64,000 nucleotides of DNA, from contig CAWIMV010000002.1 in NCBI GenBank assembly GCA_963837325.1, positions 124,001 to 188,000 on the forward strand. Reading direction: 5' to 3'. Within the stretch, counting starts at the first letter, position 1. Every line of letters begins with the position of its first letter. The notes under the pieces are model-generated. The model was not told where the DNA came from. It ran no database searches and was given only the letters and a program-made list of their open reading frames with translations. Positions 24,268 through 32,743 of this stretch are shown here, in pieces. Source of the DNA: CAVQKZ01 sp963837325 (lineage in GTDB: Bacteria > Actinomycetota > Actinomycetes > Mycobacteriales > Jatrophihabitantaceae). The position numbers and the translations under genes are program-made.

Positions 24268-25548
24268 CTACTCCAACCCTCCGTCGCCGTACCTGCTGAC
24301 GGCGAACAGTGCCTCGCGCCTGGACTCGTCGGCGCCGCGAACGGGCAACCCGCGGGCCTGCTGGAGAATCTCTTCGAACTGGCTGCCGATGCGGTGGATG
24401 TCAAACCGCTGTTGGGCCAGCGCCCGGGCCTGTTCCCCTAGCGCGGCCAGTCCGACCGGATCCACCGTAACAGCGGCCAACCACGCTGCTGCGGCCCTGG
24501 CCCCGTCACCCGTCGGCTCCGCAGTGAAGCCGCCGGCCTTGCTGACGTCGACCGCGGACGGGTTGCCGTGCGGCACCAGCGCGATGGTGGGGCGACCGGC
24601 CGACAGGTAGCTCAACACCTTGCTGGGTACGGAGAATCTCGCGGCGTGCGGCTCGAGCAAAGCGACCATGGCGTCGGCACTCGCGAGCACGTCGCTGAGC
24701 TCCTCGGCCGGTTGGTAGCCCAAGATGCGGACGTCGTCGCGACCGGCCGCGGCCAGCGCCAGGTCGTCGGCGCCGACGCCTTCGGATATGACGATGAGCG
24801 TGGCGTCGAGTCCGTTGGCCCGGCACGCGTCGAGCAGTTCGAGCAGCAGCAGCGGGTTGTGCTTGCGCCCGAGCGTCCCGGCGTACATGAGGCGGATCGG
24901 GGCCTTGGGCAGCCGCTGGCGCGTGGCCCACGCGTTGTCGCGATCACCCGGAGTGAGCTCGTCGAGCGGCGCCCAGTTCGGAATCACCCGCACGTGATCG
25001 TGCCTGACCCCCCACCGGCGGTATTGGTGCACGAAGACGTCGCCGATCGCCACGACCGCCGAGGCGTCCCGGACGAGCGCGCGTTCGGCCCGCGCGAACG
25101 CTCGGCTAGACAGCCGGGCCGCGGGTGCGGGCAGCAGCCGCGAAGTCTCCGCTGCCATCCCGGCGCTATAGATGTCCTGGTGCCAGAACACCCACGGTTG
25201 CGAACGGGCGATGAAAAAGCGGCGCATCGACGCCATGGCGAACAACGGCACGTTGCAGGCGACGACGACATCGAAGTGCCGGCCCTCGAGGCTGCGGCGC
25301 CACGCATCGGCGTAGGCGCGTTCGAAGCGGGCGCGGCCGAGCGGGGAGTACTTGATCATCGGTACGCCGGTGTGAATTCCTTCAATTCGAAGTGAAGTGG
25401 GATCACTCGGCGTGACAGCAAGGCGGCCGTGACCGGTGACGTACTGCGAGCTGTAACCGTGCACGACATCGTGACCGCGGGCGGCGAGATTGCGCGACAG
25501 TTGGACCTGAAACGGGTGGCCACTGAAGTCATGGAGGTGCAGCCGCAT
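24268..25548 (-). CDS. WcaI-like GT4 glycosyltransferase
   Basis: GT-B glycosyltransferase, 426 aa, similar in layout to the colanic acid WcaI-type enzymes. The N-terminal acceptor domain begins RLHLHDFSGHPFQVQLSRNL and carries VFWHQDIYSAGMA near residue 120. The donor domain has IRLMYAGTLGRKHNPLLLLE near 220 and FSVPSKVLSYLSAGRPTIAL near 310, the K-x-x-E/Y-type phosphate loop of the family. It is the first gene of the operon with the initiating transferase and fcl, so it is a good candidate for adding an early sugar such as fucose. Divergent from the phosphatase gene at 25667. Confidence 0.87.
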   Translation of the reverse strand: MRLHLHDFSGHPFQVQLSRNLAARGHDVVHGYSSQYVTGHGRLAVTPSDPTSLRIEGIHTGVPMIKYSPLGRARFERAYADAWRRSLEGRHFDVVVACNVPLFAMASMRRFFIARSQPWVFWHQDIYSAGMAAETSRLLPAPAARLSSRAFARAERALVRDASAVVAIGDVFVHQYRRWGVRHDHVRVIPNWAPLDELTPGDRDNAWATRQRLPKAPIRLMYAGTLGRKHNPLLLLELLDACRANGLDATLIVISEGVGADDLALAAAGRDDVRILGYQPAEELSDVLASADAMVALLEPHAARFSVPSKVLSYLSAGRPTIALVPHGNPSAVDVSKAGGFTAEPTGDGARAAAAWLAAVTVDPVGLAALGEQARALAQQRFDIHRIGSQFEEILQQARGLPVRGADESRREALFAVSRYGDGGLE

Positions 25549-25654
25549 GCCGAGGTCAACGAGTCAGCCCGACCCAGGTTGCGGCGCGCCTAGAACTTAA
25601 CGATGACTGCACTTGCGCCGCCGCCAGCTGTACGCGGACTTGTCGTCGAGCCGC

Positions 25655-25660
25655 AATAAT
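25655..25660 (+). promoter_or_regulatory. candidate -10 box (AATAAT) for the phosphatase gene
   Basis: AATAAT, the AT-richest hexamer in the divergent region, lies 6 bases before the GTG at 25667, consistent with a leaderless or very short-leader transcript. Confidence 0.35.
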
Positions 25661-25666
25661 GCCGGT

Positions 25667-26266
25667 GTGTCGTTCACCGTTCTCTACGTCTGCACCGGCA
25701 ACTTGTGCCGCTCGCCAATGGCCGAATTGCTGTTCCGAGGGTGGGCCGATCCGGCCGCTGACGTGGTTGTCTCGAGCGCGGGACTACGCGCCGTCGTCGG
25801 GCATGGCATCGACACCTCTTCGGCGACCGCGCTGTCGCAGCTGGGCATTGACCCCAGCCAGCACCGGGCCCGGCAGTTCGAGCCGTGGATGGCCGCGTAC
25901 GCCGACCTCATCCTCACCGCGAACCGCGAGCACCGCGACGAGGTACTGACCGAGGTGCCGATCACGTTCAAGCGCGCGTTCACGATGAAGGAGTTCCCCC
26001 GGCTGGCCAGTCGGGTGCCGGCCGGCGACGCGCGATCGGTCGTCGCCGCCGCGGCGGCCGAGCGGGGTCGCGGCGAACCGATCAAGCCGGAGGACATGGA
26101 CGTCCGGGACCCGTACCGCGGCGCGGTCAAGCACGCCAAGACGATCGCCGAGGAGATCACCGAGTCGGTGTACGCCACGCTCGCTGCGCTCGGCTTCGCG
26201 GCCGACCGCTGGGCCCATACGCCGCCGGCTCGCGAGAACCGATCGGCCCGGCCCGCCCCGTACTGA
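25667..26266 (+). CDS. low-molecular-weight protein tyrosine phosphatase (Wzb-like)
   Basis: LMW-PTP fold phosphatase, 199 aa. The P-loop C-x5-R is VCTGNLCRSPMAELL at residues 6-20, and the general acid Asp is in VRDPYRGA near 144. In polysaccharide loci such enzymes remove phosphate from the tyrosine-rich tail of the chain-length kinase (Wzc); no such kinase is seen in this window. It is longer than Wzb (about 147 aa), with an insert around residues 110-140 and a charged tail. GTG 25667 is preferred over the upstream 25613 ATG because of the adjacent -10-like box. The arsenate reductase branch is an alternative but lacks support. Confidence 0.85.
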   Translation: MSFTVLYVCTGNLCRSPMAELLFRGWADPAADVVVSSAGLRAVVGHGIDTSSATALSQLGIDPSQHRARQFEPWMAAYADLILTANREHRDEVLTEVPITFKRAFTMKEFPRLASRVPAGDARSVVAAAAAERGRGEPIKPEDMDVRDPYRGAVKHAKTIAEEITESVYATLAALGFAADRWAHTPPARENRSARPAPY

Positions 26267-26285
26267 TCGCCTCGCCGCCCCCGAT

Positions 26286-26291
26286 TAGGGT
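26286..26291 (+). promoter_or_regulatory. candidate leaderless -10 box (TAGGGT) for def
   Basis: TAGGGT lies 7 bases before GTG 26299, again the TAnnnT-N7-start layout. It helps choose GTG 26299 over GTG 26290. Confidence 0.4.
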
Positions 26292-26298
26292 GATCGGC

Positions 26299-26820
26299 GT
26301 GGCAGGTTCACCGCGCAAGGTTCGGGTTGTCGGCGATCCAGTGCTGCATACCGCGTGTCGGCAGGTGACGACCTTCGACGCTGAACTCGGCGAGCTGATC
26401 GACGACATGTTCGCCTCGATGGCGGTGGCGGAGGGCGTGGGGCTGGCCGCGCCGCAGGTCGGCGTCGACCTGGCCGTCTTCGTCTACGACTGCCCCGATG
26501 AGACCGGCCAGCGCCAGGTTGGGCACGTGGTGAACCCGACGATCGAGACGAGCGGGCCGGTCGAGGCGAACGACGAGGGCTGCCTGTCGGTGCCGGGGCC
26601 GTATTACGAACTGGAACGCCCGGCCGCCGCCACCGTGCGCGGCCTGGATCGCACCGGCGCGCCGGTCGAGGTTTCCGGCACCGGCTGGTTCGCCCGCTGC
26701 CTGCAGCACGAGACCGAACACCTGCGCGGGATCCTCTACATCGACCACCTGCCCCGCAACCGCCGCCGCCGCGTGCTGCGCGACATGGAACCGTACGACT
26801 GGAACGCCCCGGTCCGCTGA
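26299..26820 (+). CDS. def: peptide deformylase
   Basis: Metalloprotease removing the N-terminal formyl group from nascent proteins (173 aa). All three family motifs are intact: GVGLAAPQVG at about 46-55, EGCLSVP at about 93-99 (metal-binding Cys 95) and HETEH at about 137-141 (two metal-binding His and the catalytic Glu). The start MAGSPRKVRVVGDPVLHT aligns in style with mycobacterial Def, which supports GTG 26299. It stands alone between the phosphatase and the convergent asd gene. No fmt gene is near, so it may be one of several deformylases. Confidence 0.93.
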   Translation: MAGSPRKVRVVGDPVLHTACRQVTTFDAELGELIDDMFASMAVAEGVGLAAPQVGVDLAVFVYDCPDETGQRQVGHVVNPTIETSGPVEANDEGCLSVPGPYYELERPAAATVRGLDRTGAPVEVSGTGWFARCLQHETEHLRGILYIDHLPRNRRRRVLRDMEPYDWNAPVR

Positions 26821-26833
26821 TTTACCCGATCGT

Positions 26834-27859
26834 TCAGCCGGCTGCGAGCAGTTCCGCGATTTGGACGGCGTTCAGGGCCGCGCCCTTGCGCAGGTTGTCG
26901 TTGCTGACGAACAGCGCCAGCCCACGTCCTCCCTCGACGCCGGGATCCTGGCGCAGCCGTCCGACGTAGCTGGGATCAGCGCCGGCGGCCTGCAGCGGGG
27001 TGGGGACGTCGGTGACCTCGACGCCGGGTGCGCCGCTCAGCAGTTCCAGGGCCCGCGCCACCGACAGCGGCCGAGCGAACTCCGCGTTGATCGACAGCGA
27101 GTGGCCGGTGAACACGGGCACGCGCACGCAGGTGCCGGAGACCAGCAAGTCGGGGATGGCGAGGATCTTGCGCGACTCGTTGCGCAGCTTCTGCTCCTCG
27201 TCGGTCTCGAAGCTGCCGTCGTCGACGATCGAACCGGCCAGCGGGAGCACGTTGAAAGCGATCGGCCGCGCGAACTTCTCCGGCTCGGGGAACCCGACCG
27301 CCGAGCCGTCGTGGGTGAGCTCTGCGGCCCGGTCGACGACCTGCCGCACCTGTTTGTCCAACTCGTCGACTCCGGACAGGCCCGCGCCGGACACCGCCTG
27401 GTACGTCGAGACGACCAGCCGCACCAGCCCGGCCTCGTGGTGCAGCGGCGCCAGCACCGGCATCGCGGCCATGGTCGTGCAGTTCGGGTTGGCGATGATG
27501 CCCTTGCGGGCGTTGGCAATCTCCGCGCCGTTGACCTCGGCCACGACCAGCGGTACGTCCGGGTCCATCCGCCAGGCCGACGAGTTGTCGATGACCGTGA
27601 CGCCCGCCGCCGCGAAGCGCGGTGACAGCTCCTTCGACGTAGCCCCGCCCGCGGAGAACAGCGCGATGTCCAGCCCGGACGGATCGGCGGTCGAGGCGTC
27701 CTCGACCCGGACGTCGACGCCCTCCCACTTCAGCGTCGCCCCGGCCGAACGGGCCGAGGCGAAGAAGCGGATCTCGTCGACCGGGAACCGGCGTTCGGCC
27801 AGGATTCGCCGCATCACGCCACCGACCTGCCCGGTGGCCCCGACAACGCCAACCTTCAT
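26834..27859 (-). CDS. asd: aspartate-semialdehyde dehydrogenase
   Basis: Reduces aspartyl phosphate to aspartate semialdehyde with NADPH, the common step to lysine/diaminopimelate, threonine and methionine. 341 aa. The NADP loop GATGQVGGVM lies at 8-17, the catalytic Cys is residue 127 in ANPNCTT, and the active-site His is in FTGHSLSIN near 255. ATG 27859 overlaps the lysC stop by 4 bases (ATGA). A longer open frame continues upstream inside lysC but is out-of-frame shadow sequence. Convergent with def, 13 bp apart. Confidence 0.95.
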   Translation of the reverse strand: MKVGVVGATGQVGGVMRRILAERRFPVDEIRFFASARSAGATLKWEGVDVRVEDASTADPSGLDIALFSAGGATSKELSPRFAAAGVTVIDNSSAWRMDPDVPLVVAEVNGAEIANARKGIIANPNCTTMAAMPVLAPLHHEAGLVRLVVSTYQAVSGAGLSGVDELDKQVRQVVDRAAELTHDGSAVGFPEPEKFARPIAFNVLPLAGSIVDDGSFETDEEQKLRNESRKILAIPDLLVSGTCVRVPVFTGHSLSINAEFARPLSVARALELLSGAPGVEVTDVPTPLQAAGADPSYVGRLRQDPGVEGGRGLALFVSNDNLRKGAALNAVQIAELLAAG

Positions 27860-29124
27860 CGCCCTGTTCCTCCGTAGACGACGGCCTCTTCTTCGTCGCT
27901 GCCGAGCTCGAACGCGTCGTGCACGGCCCGGACCGCGACGTCGAGGTCGGTGTCGCGGCAGACGACAGAGATCCGGATCTCCGACGTCGAGATCATTTCG
28001 ACGTTCACCCCCGCGTCCGCCAGCGCCGAGAAGAAGATCGCTGACACACCGGGGTGCGAGCGCATGCCCGCGCCGATGAGCGACAGCTTGCCGACGTGGT
28101 CGTCGTAGAGCAGGTCGTCGAACCCGACGCCGGCTTGCACCTTGCGGAGCGCGGCCAGCGCCGTAGCGCCGTCGGATGCCGGCAGGGTGAACGAGACGTC
28201 GGTGCGGCCCGTGCCGCCGGTCGAGATGTTCTGCACGATCATGTCGATGTTGATCTCGGCTGCGGCGAGTTCGCGGAAGATCGCGGCCGCCTCGCCCGGC
28301 TTGTCCGGCACACCGACAACGGTGACCTTGACCTCGCTGCGGTCGTGCGCGACGCCGCTGATGATCGCCTGCTCCACGGGAAGATCCTCCATGTGTCCGG
28401 CGACGGTGGTGCCGGGATTGGTCGAGAACGACGAGCGGACGTGGATGGGGACGCCGTAGCGGCGGCCGTACTCGACGCTGCGCAGGTGCAGGATCTTGGC
28501 TCCGCACGCCGCCAGTTCGAGCATCTCCTCATACGTCACGGTCGTCAGGCGCCGGGCGTTGGGCACGATGCGCGGGTCGGCCGTGTAGACGCCGTCGACG
28601 TCGGTGTAGATCTCGCACACCGACGCCTCGAGCGCGGCCGCGAGTGCCACGGCCGTGGTGTCGGAGCCACCGCGGCCCAGCGTTGTGATGTCCATCGTCT
28701 CCTTGGAGAACCCCTGGAAACCGGCCACGATCGCGACGTTGCCATTGGTGACCGAGTTCTGCACGCGCTCCGGGGTGATGCCGACGATGCGGGCCTTGCC
28801 GTGGACGGACGTGGTGAGCACGCCGGCCTGCGAGCCGGTGAACGACTCGGCCTTGTAGCCCAGGGAGTTGATCGCCATCGCGAGCAGCGCCATCGAGATC
28901 CGCTCACCGGCGGTCAGCAGCATGTCGAACTCGCGCCCGGACGGCACCGGCACGATCTGCTCGGCCAGGTCGATCAACTCGTCGGTGGTGTCGCCCATCG
29001 CGGATACGACCACGACCACGTCGTGACCCTCGCGCCGGGTGGCCACGATGCGCTCGGCCACCCGCTTGATCCGCTCGGCATCGGCGACCGACGAACCGCC
29101 GTACTTCTGCACGACGAGCCCCAC
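27856..29124 (-). CDS. lysC: aspartate kinase
   Basis: Phosphorylates aspartate, first step of the aspartate family pathway. 422 aa from GTG 29124, with GAGAGGG upstream. The kinase domain has VVQKYGGSSVADAERI at the N-terminus and FTGSQAGVLT near 96. Two ACT regulatory domains fill the end (about 255-422), with the KVTVVGVPDKPGEAA segment near 263 and EMISTSEIRISVV near 383, where lysine/threonine feedback acts in relatives. In corynebacteria the beta subunit starts inside the gene just before the ACT part. Here an in-frame ATG at 28392 (Met 245, MEDLPVEQAI) sits at the equivalent place, though without a strong ribosome site. Confidence 0.95.
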   Translation of the reverse strand: MGLVVQKYGGSSVADAERIKRVAERIVATRREGHDVVVVVSAMGDTTDELIDLAEQIVPVPSGREFDMLLTAGERISMALLAMAINSLGYKAESFTGSQAGVLTTSVHGKARIVGITPERVQNSVTNGNVAIVAGFQGFSKETMDITTLGRGGSDTTAVALAAALEASVCEIYTDVDGVYTADPRIVPNARRLTTVTYEEMLELAACGAKILHLRSVEYGRRYGVPIHVRSSFSTNPGTTVAGHMEDLPVEQAIISGVAHDRSEVKVTVVGVPDKPGEAAAIFRELAAAEINIDMIVQNISTGGTGRTDVSFTLPASDGATALAALRKVQAGVGFDDLLYDDHVGKLSLIGAGMRSHPGVSAIFFSALADAGVNVEMISTSEIRISVVCRDTDLDVAVRAVHDAFELGSDEEEAVVYGGTGR

Positions 29125-29227
29125 AGGTCTGCCCTCTCGATGAACTGGCGGAGCCTTCAGGGTACCGACTCCGGCCGAGCACGATTCGCGCTGACTCAGG
29201 ACGCCAGCCGGTCCACCACGGTCCCCT

Positions 29228-29295
29228 CGTTGATCAACTCGCGTTAGGTGCGCGAAATCGCCGAAAACCGCTCACCAAACGCGAGTTGATCAACG
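29228..29295. repeat. 68-bp palindromic repeat element, copy A
   Basis: Perfect 18-bp inverted repeats (outer 16 bases CGTTGATCAACTCGCG) flank 32 bases. The inside can extend the fold through GGTG/CACC and a short GCG/CGC stem. It lies between the gabT 3' end and the lysC 5' end. Relative to copy B the sequence is in inverted orientation, about 63 of 68 bases identical by eye. Confidence 0.9.
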
Positions 29296-29344
29296 ACGTG
29301 TGCAGGCGCGGGCCGGTCCTGCGCCGCCCAGGCGCGCGGGCCGC

Positions 29345-30676
29345 TCAGGCGCAGGCGGCGAAGGCGGCGTCGAGGATGTCCAGGCCCTCGGTCAGCAGCG
29401 CGTCGTCGATCACCAGCGGGGGCAGGAAGCGCAGGACGTTGCCGAACGTGCCGGCCGTCAGGGTGATCAGGCCCTGCTGATGGCAGGCAGCCGAAAGCAT
29501 GGCCGTGAGCGCCGGGTCGGGATCCTTCGTACCGGGCCGCACCAGTTCCACGGCGAGCATCGCCCCGCGCCCGCGCACGTCGCCGATCGCGTCGTACTTC
29601 TCGGCCAGCGCGACCAGGCGCGGTCGCATCACCGACTCGATGCGACGGGCGGCACCGCACAGATCGTCGGCCCGCATCGTCTCGATCGCACCGAGCGCCG
29701 CGGCACAGGCCACCGGGTTGCCGCCGTACGTGCCGCCGAGCCCGCCGGCGTGGACGGCGTCCATGATCTCGGCCCGGCCGGTGACTCCGGACAGCGGCAA
29801 GCCACCCGCGATGCCCTTGGCCGTAGTGATCAGGTCGGGCACCACGTTCTCGTACTCGCTGGCGAACCAGTCACCGGTGCGGCAGAACCCGGTCTGAATC
29901 TCATCGGCGATGAACAGGATGCCGTGGCCGGCGCACCAGTTGGCGACCCGGGAGAGAAACCCCGGAGCCGGGACGACAAAACCGCCCTCGCCCTGGATCG
30001 GCTCGACCACCACCGCGGCGGTGTTCTGCTCGCCGATCTGCGTGTGCACCAGCGTGATGAACTCCTCGAACGCCTCGTCAGCGCAGCGCTCCGGGCCGGT
30101 CGGCCAGCGGTACGGGTAGGCCATCGGCACCCGGTACACCTCCCCGGCGAACGGCCCGAAGCCCTGCTTGTACGGCATGTTCTTCGCGGTCAGGGCCATG
30201 GCCAGATTCGTCCGGCCGTGGTACGCGTGCTCGAAGGCCACGATCGCCGGACGGCCGGTGTGCACGCGGGCGATCTTGACCGCGTTCTCGATGGCCTCGG
30301 CGCCGGAGTTGAACAGCGCCGAGCGCTTGTCGTGATCGCCCGGCGTCAACTCGTTCAGCGCCTCGGCCACCGCGACGTACCCCTCGTACGGGGTGATCAT
30401 GAAGCAGGTGTGGGTGAAGTCGGCCACCTGCTGCTGGACCGCCGCCACCACCCGTGGCGCGGCGTTGCCGACGGAGACGACCGCTATGCCTGCCCCGAAG
30501 TCGATCAGCTGGTTGCCGTCGACGTCGACCACGATGCCGCCGCCGGCCCGCTCGACGTACACCGGCAGGGTTACGCCGACACCGGACGCCACGGCTGCCG
30601 ACTTGCGGGCCTGCAATTCGACCGACCGGGGTCCGGGGATGGCCGTCTTGAGCACACGCTGCTGCGGAACCGTCAC
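29345..30676 (-). CDS. gabT: 4-aminobutyrate aminotransferase
   Basis: Class III PLP-dependent aminotransferase, 443 aa, converting GABA and 2-oxoglutarate to succinate semialdehyde and glutamate. The pyridoxal Lys is in LITTAKGIAGG near residue 285, preceded by FIADEIQTGFCRTG near 255 with the cofactor Asp. NSGAEAIENAVKIAR near 124 is the phosphate-binding region. The context fits GABA use: the start overlaps the carrier gene by 4 bases and a gamma-aminobutyraldehyde dehydrogenase lies upstream. No gabD is visible in the window. It could also act on 5-aminovalerate. Confidence 0.92.
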   Translation of the reverse strand: MTVPQQRVLKTAIPGPRSVELQARKSAAVASGVGVTLPVYVERAGGGIVVDVDGNQLIDFGAGIAVVSVGNAAPRVVAAVQQQVADFTHTCFMITPYEGYVAVAEALNELTPGDHDKRSALFNSGAEAIENAVKIARVHTGRPAIVAFEHAYHGRTNLAMALTAKNMPYKQGFGPFAGEVYRVPMAYPYRWPTGPERCADEAFEEFITLVHTQIGEQNTAAVVVEPIQGEGGFVVPAPGFLSRVANWCAGHGILFIADEIQTGFCRTGDWFASEYENVVPDLITTAKGIAGGLPLSGVTGRAEIMDAVHAGGLGGTYGGNPVACAAALGAIETMRADDLCGAARRIESVMRPRLVALAEKYDAIGDVRGRGAMLAVELVRPGTKDPDPALTAMLSAACHQQGLITLTAGTFGNVLRFLPPLVIDDALLTEGLDILDAAFAACA

Positions 30677-30906
30677 AGCGGACCTCCGGTGTCGTCGATG
30701 ACCGCGATGATGTCGCCTTCGCGGATGACCTCGCCCTCGACGACGGCCAGCTCAGCGACCACGCCGTGCACCTCGGCCAGCACCGGTATCTCCATCTTCA
30801 TCGACTCCAAGATGACCAGGGTGTCCTCAGGTTTGACCGTATCGCCCTGATGTACCACGACCGTGGCGACGTTGGCGACCAGTTCGGCCGCGATGACGTG
30901 GGTCAT
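30673..30906 (-). CDS. free-standing biotin/lipoyl attachment domain protein
   Basis: A 77-residue protein made of a single biotinyl/lipoyl domain. The modification Lys is residue 37 in ESMKMEIPV, the exact biotin-type signature, and the hairpin fold VLAEVHGVVAELAVVEGEVIREGD follows. There is no linker or carboxylase domain. It lies between the aldehyde dehydrogenase (53 bp) and gabT (4-bp overlap), so it is translated with the transaminase. Small biotin-binding carriers like this are known in Actinobacteria as stand-alone proteins, but a role beside GABA catabolism is not established to my knowledge. Confidence 0.88.
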   Translation of the reverse strand: MTHVIAAELVANVATVVVHQGDTVKPEDTLVILESMKMEIPVLAEVHGVVAELAVVEGEVIREGDIIAVIDDTGGPL

Positions 30907-30959
30907 GCCTGAAGGCTATGGGTCGAACCGGCCACCGGGCAGGCTGGCGCGGCCAATCA

Positions 30960-32390
30960 TCAGAAGTCGATGTTGTGCATCACGTGCTTGATCCGCGTGT
31001 AGTCCTCGAGGCCGTACACCGACAGGTCCTTGCCGTAGCCGGAATGCTTGAACCCACCGTGCGGCATTTCGGCCACCAACGGAATGTGGCAATTCACCCA
31101 GACGCAGCCGAAGTCCAGGCGCCGCGAGACCCGCATCGCCCGGCCGTGGTCCTTCGTCCACACCGAAGATGCCAGCCCGTACTCGACCCCGTTGGCCCAG
31201 TGGACCGCTTCGTCCTCGTCGCTGAACGTCTGCATCGTGATGACCGGACCGAAGATCTCGTCCTGGACGGCCTCGTCGTCCTGCTGCAGCCCGCTCACCA
31301 CCGTCGGTTGCCAGAAGTAGCCGCGATCGCCTTGCCGCGAGCCACCGGCCAGCAGTTGCGCGTGGTCGGGCAACCGGCCAAGCATGCCGCCGACCCGCTC
31401 GAGCTGGTTGGCGTTGTTGAGCGGGCCGTAGAGGATGTCCTCCTCGTCCGGGGCGCCAACCTTCGTGTTACGGGCCTGCTCCGCGAGCGCCGCCGCGAAC
31501 TCGTCGGCTATCCCGGGGCCGACGAGTACGCGGGTGGCCGCAGTGCAGTCCTGACCGGCGTTGAAGTAGCCGGCGATCGCGATGTTCTCGGCCGCGTTCT
31601 CGATGTCGGCGTCGTCGAAGACGATCACCGGCGCCTTGCCACCGAGTTCGAGGTGGGTGCGCTTGAGGTCCTTGGCCGCAGCGGCCGCGACCTCGAAGCC
31701 GGCCCGGGTCGAGCCGGTGATCGACACCATGGCCGGCGTCGGGTGCGAGACCACCGCGCGGCCGGTGTCGCGGTCGCCGCAGACGACATTGAAGACACCG
31801 GGCGGCAGGAACTCGGCCGCGATCTCGGCCATCAGGGCCGACGAGACCGGCGTGGTGTCGCTGGGCTTGAGCACGGTGCAGTTGCCGGCGGCGATGGCCG
31901 GGGCGATCTTCCAGATGGCCATCATCATCGGGTAGTTCCACGGCGCCACCTGGCCGACGACACCGACCGGTTCACGCCGCACGTAGGACGTGTGGCCGGC
32001 GAGGTACTCACCGGCGCTACGGCCTTCGAGCAGTCGGGCGGCACCGGCGAAGAAGCGGATCTGGTCGAGGGCTGGCGGCATCTCCTCGGTACGGGTGAGC
32101 TCGATCGGCTTGCCGGTGTTCTCGCACTCGGCCGCGATGATCTCCTCGGCCCGTGCCTCCAGCGCGTCGGCGAACTTCAGCATCGCCCGCTGGCGTTCGG
32201 CCGGCGTGGTGTCGCGCCAGGTCTCGAAGGCGTTCGCGGCGGCGCGATAGGCCGCATCCACGTCTTCTGGGCCGGACACCGGGGCGCTGCCGAGCACCTC
32301 GCCCGTGGCCGGGTTGATCAAGTCGGCCCGGCGCCCCTCGACTGCGTCAACCGACTTGCCGTCGATGAAGTTCTGGACGGAACGCGCCAC
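30960..32390 (-). CDS. gamma-aminobutyraldehyde dehydrogenase-like aldehyde dehydrogenase
   Basis: NAD-dependent aldehyde dehydrogenase, 476 aa, full length. The cofactor-side motif is PWNYPMMMAIWKIAPAIAAGN near residue 150, the catalytic Glu is residue 248 in HLELGGKAP and the nucleophile Cys is residue 282 in AGQDCTA. The overall pattern, including the start RSVQNFIDGKSV and the end HVMHNIDF, is that of gamma-aminobutyraldehyde (PatD/Prr-type) dehydrogenases. With gabT downstream it would form a putrescine-to-succinate-semialdehyde route. Betaine aldehyde dehydrogenase is a less likely alternative. Confidence 0.87.
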   Translation of the reverse strand: MARSVQNFIDGKSVDAVEGRRADLINPATGEVLGSAPVSGPEDVDAAYRAAANAFETWRDTTPAERQRAMLKFADALEARAEEIIAAECENTGKPIELTRTEEMPPALDQIRFFAGAARLLEGRSAGEYLAGHTSYVRREPVGVVGQVAPWNYPMMMAIWKIAPAIAAGNCTVLKPSDTTPVSSALMAEIAAEFLPPGVFNVVCGDRDTGRAVVSHPTPAMVSITGSTRAGFEVAAAAAKDLKRTHLELGGKAPVIVFDDADIENAAENIAIAGYFNAGQDCTAATRVLVGPGIADEFAAALAEQARNTKVGAPDEEDILYGPLNNANQLERVGGMLGRLPDHAQLLAGGSRQGDRGYFWQPTVVSGLQQDDEAVQDEIFGPVITMQTFSDEDEAVHWANGVEYGLASSVWTKDHGRAMRVSRRLDFGCVWVNCHIPLVAEMPHGGFKHSGYGKDLSVYGLEDYTRIKHVMHNIDF

Positions 32391-32743
32391 GACGAATCCT
32401 CCGATGTCCGGCGATGCGGTGAGGCCACGCTACACGTCGGCGTAGGACCACAACAACAACGAGATCCATCGAGGGGCGCTGCCCATTCAACGGAATCGGT
32501 TGCTGGCCGTTCTGTGGCGCGGCCAGGATCGCATCGCCGCCGGCCGGCCTACCGCCGTCGCCGATCGCGACATGCTGCCGGTCGCCCGAGATTGGCTCGA
32601 TGGTGAACGATTACTATCGTCTCGTCGGGGGACGGTCTAGTCCTATGGATGCGGGCGGCGTGAACCGCATTCACGGGGGCGTCTCAGGCGGTCGTCGGTA
32701 CCCACTGATTTGCGTGCGGCTACCGGCCAAATGGGGGGAATGA
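32391..32743. other. 353-bp intergenic region at the left edge of the second polysaccharide island
   Basis: No credible coding frame on either strand. Base composition drops from about 32590 onward. A TACTAT hexamer at 32612-32617, with TTGGCT 14 bases before it, is the best -10/-35-like pair toward the epimerase gene, though the spacing is short. A GGGGGGA ribosome-like site precedes the ATG at 32744. Confidence 0.5.

Noticed and set aside
22723..24441. A 572-codon plus-strand open frame
   Set aside because: Antisense to the initiating sugar-phosphate transferase, which has all catalytic motifs.
26834..28507. A 557-residue N-terminally extended asd
   Set aside because: The extension lies inside lysC in another frame, is Arg-rich, and the conserved start MKVGVVGATG is at 27859.
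30918..32606. A 562-codon plus-strand open frame
   Set aside because: Antisense to the aldehyde dehydrogenase with intact catalytic Glu and Cys.
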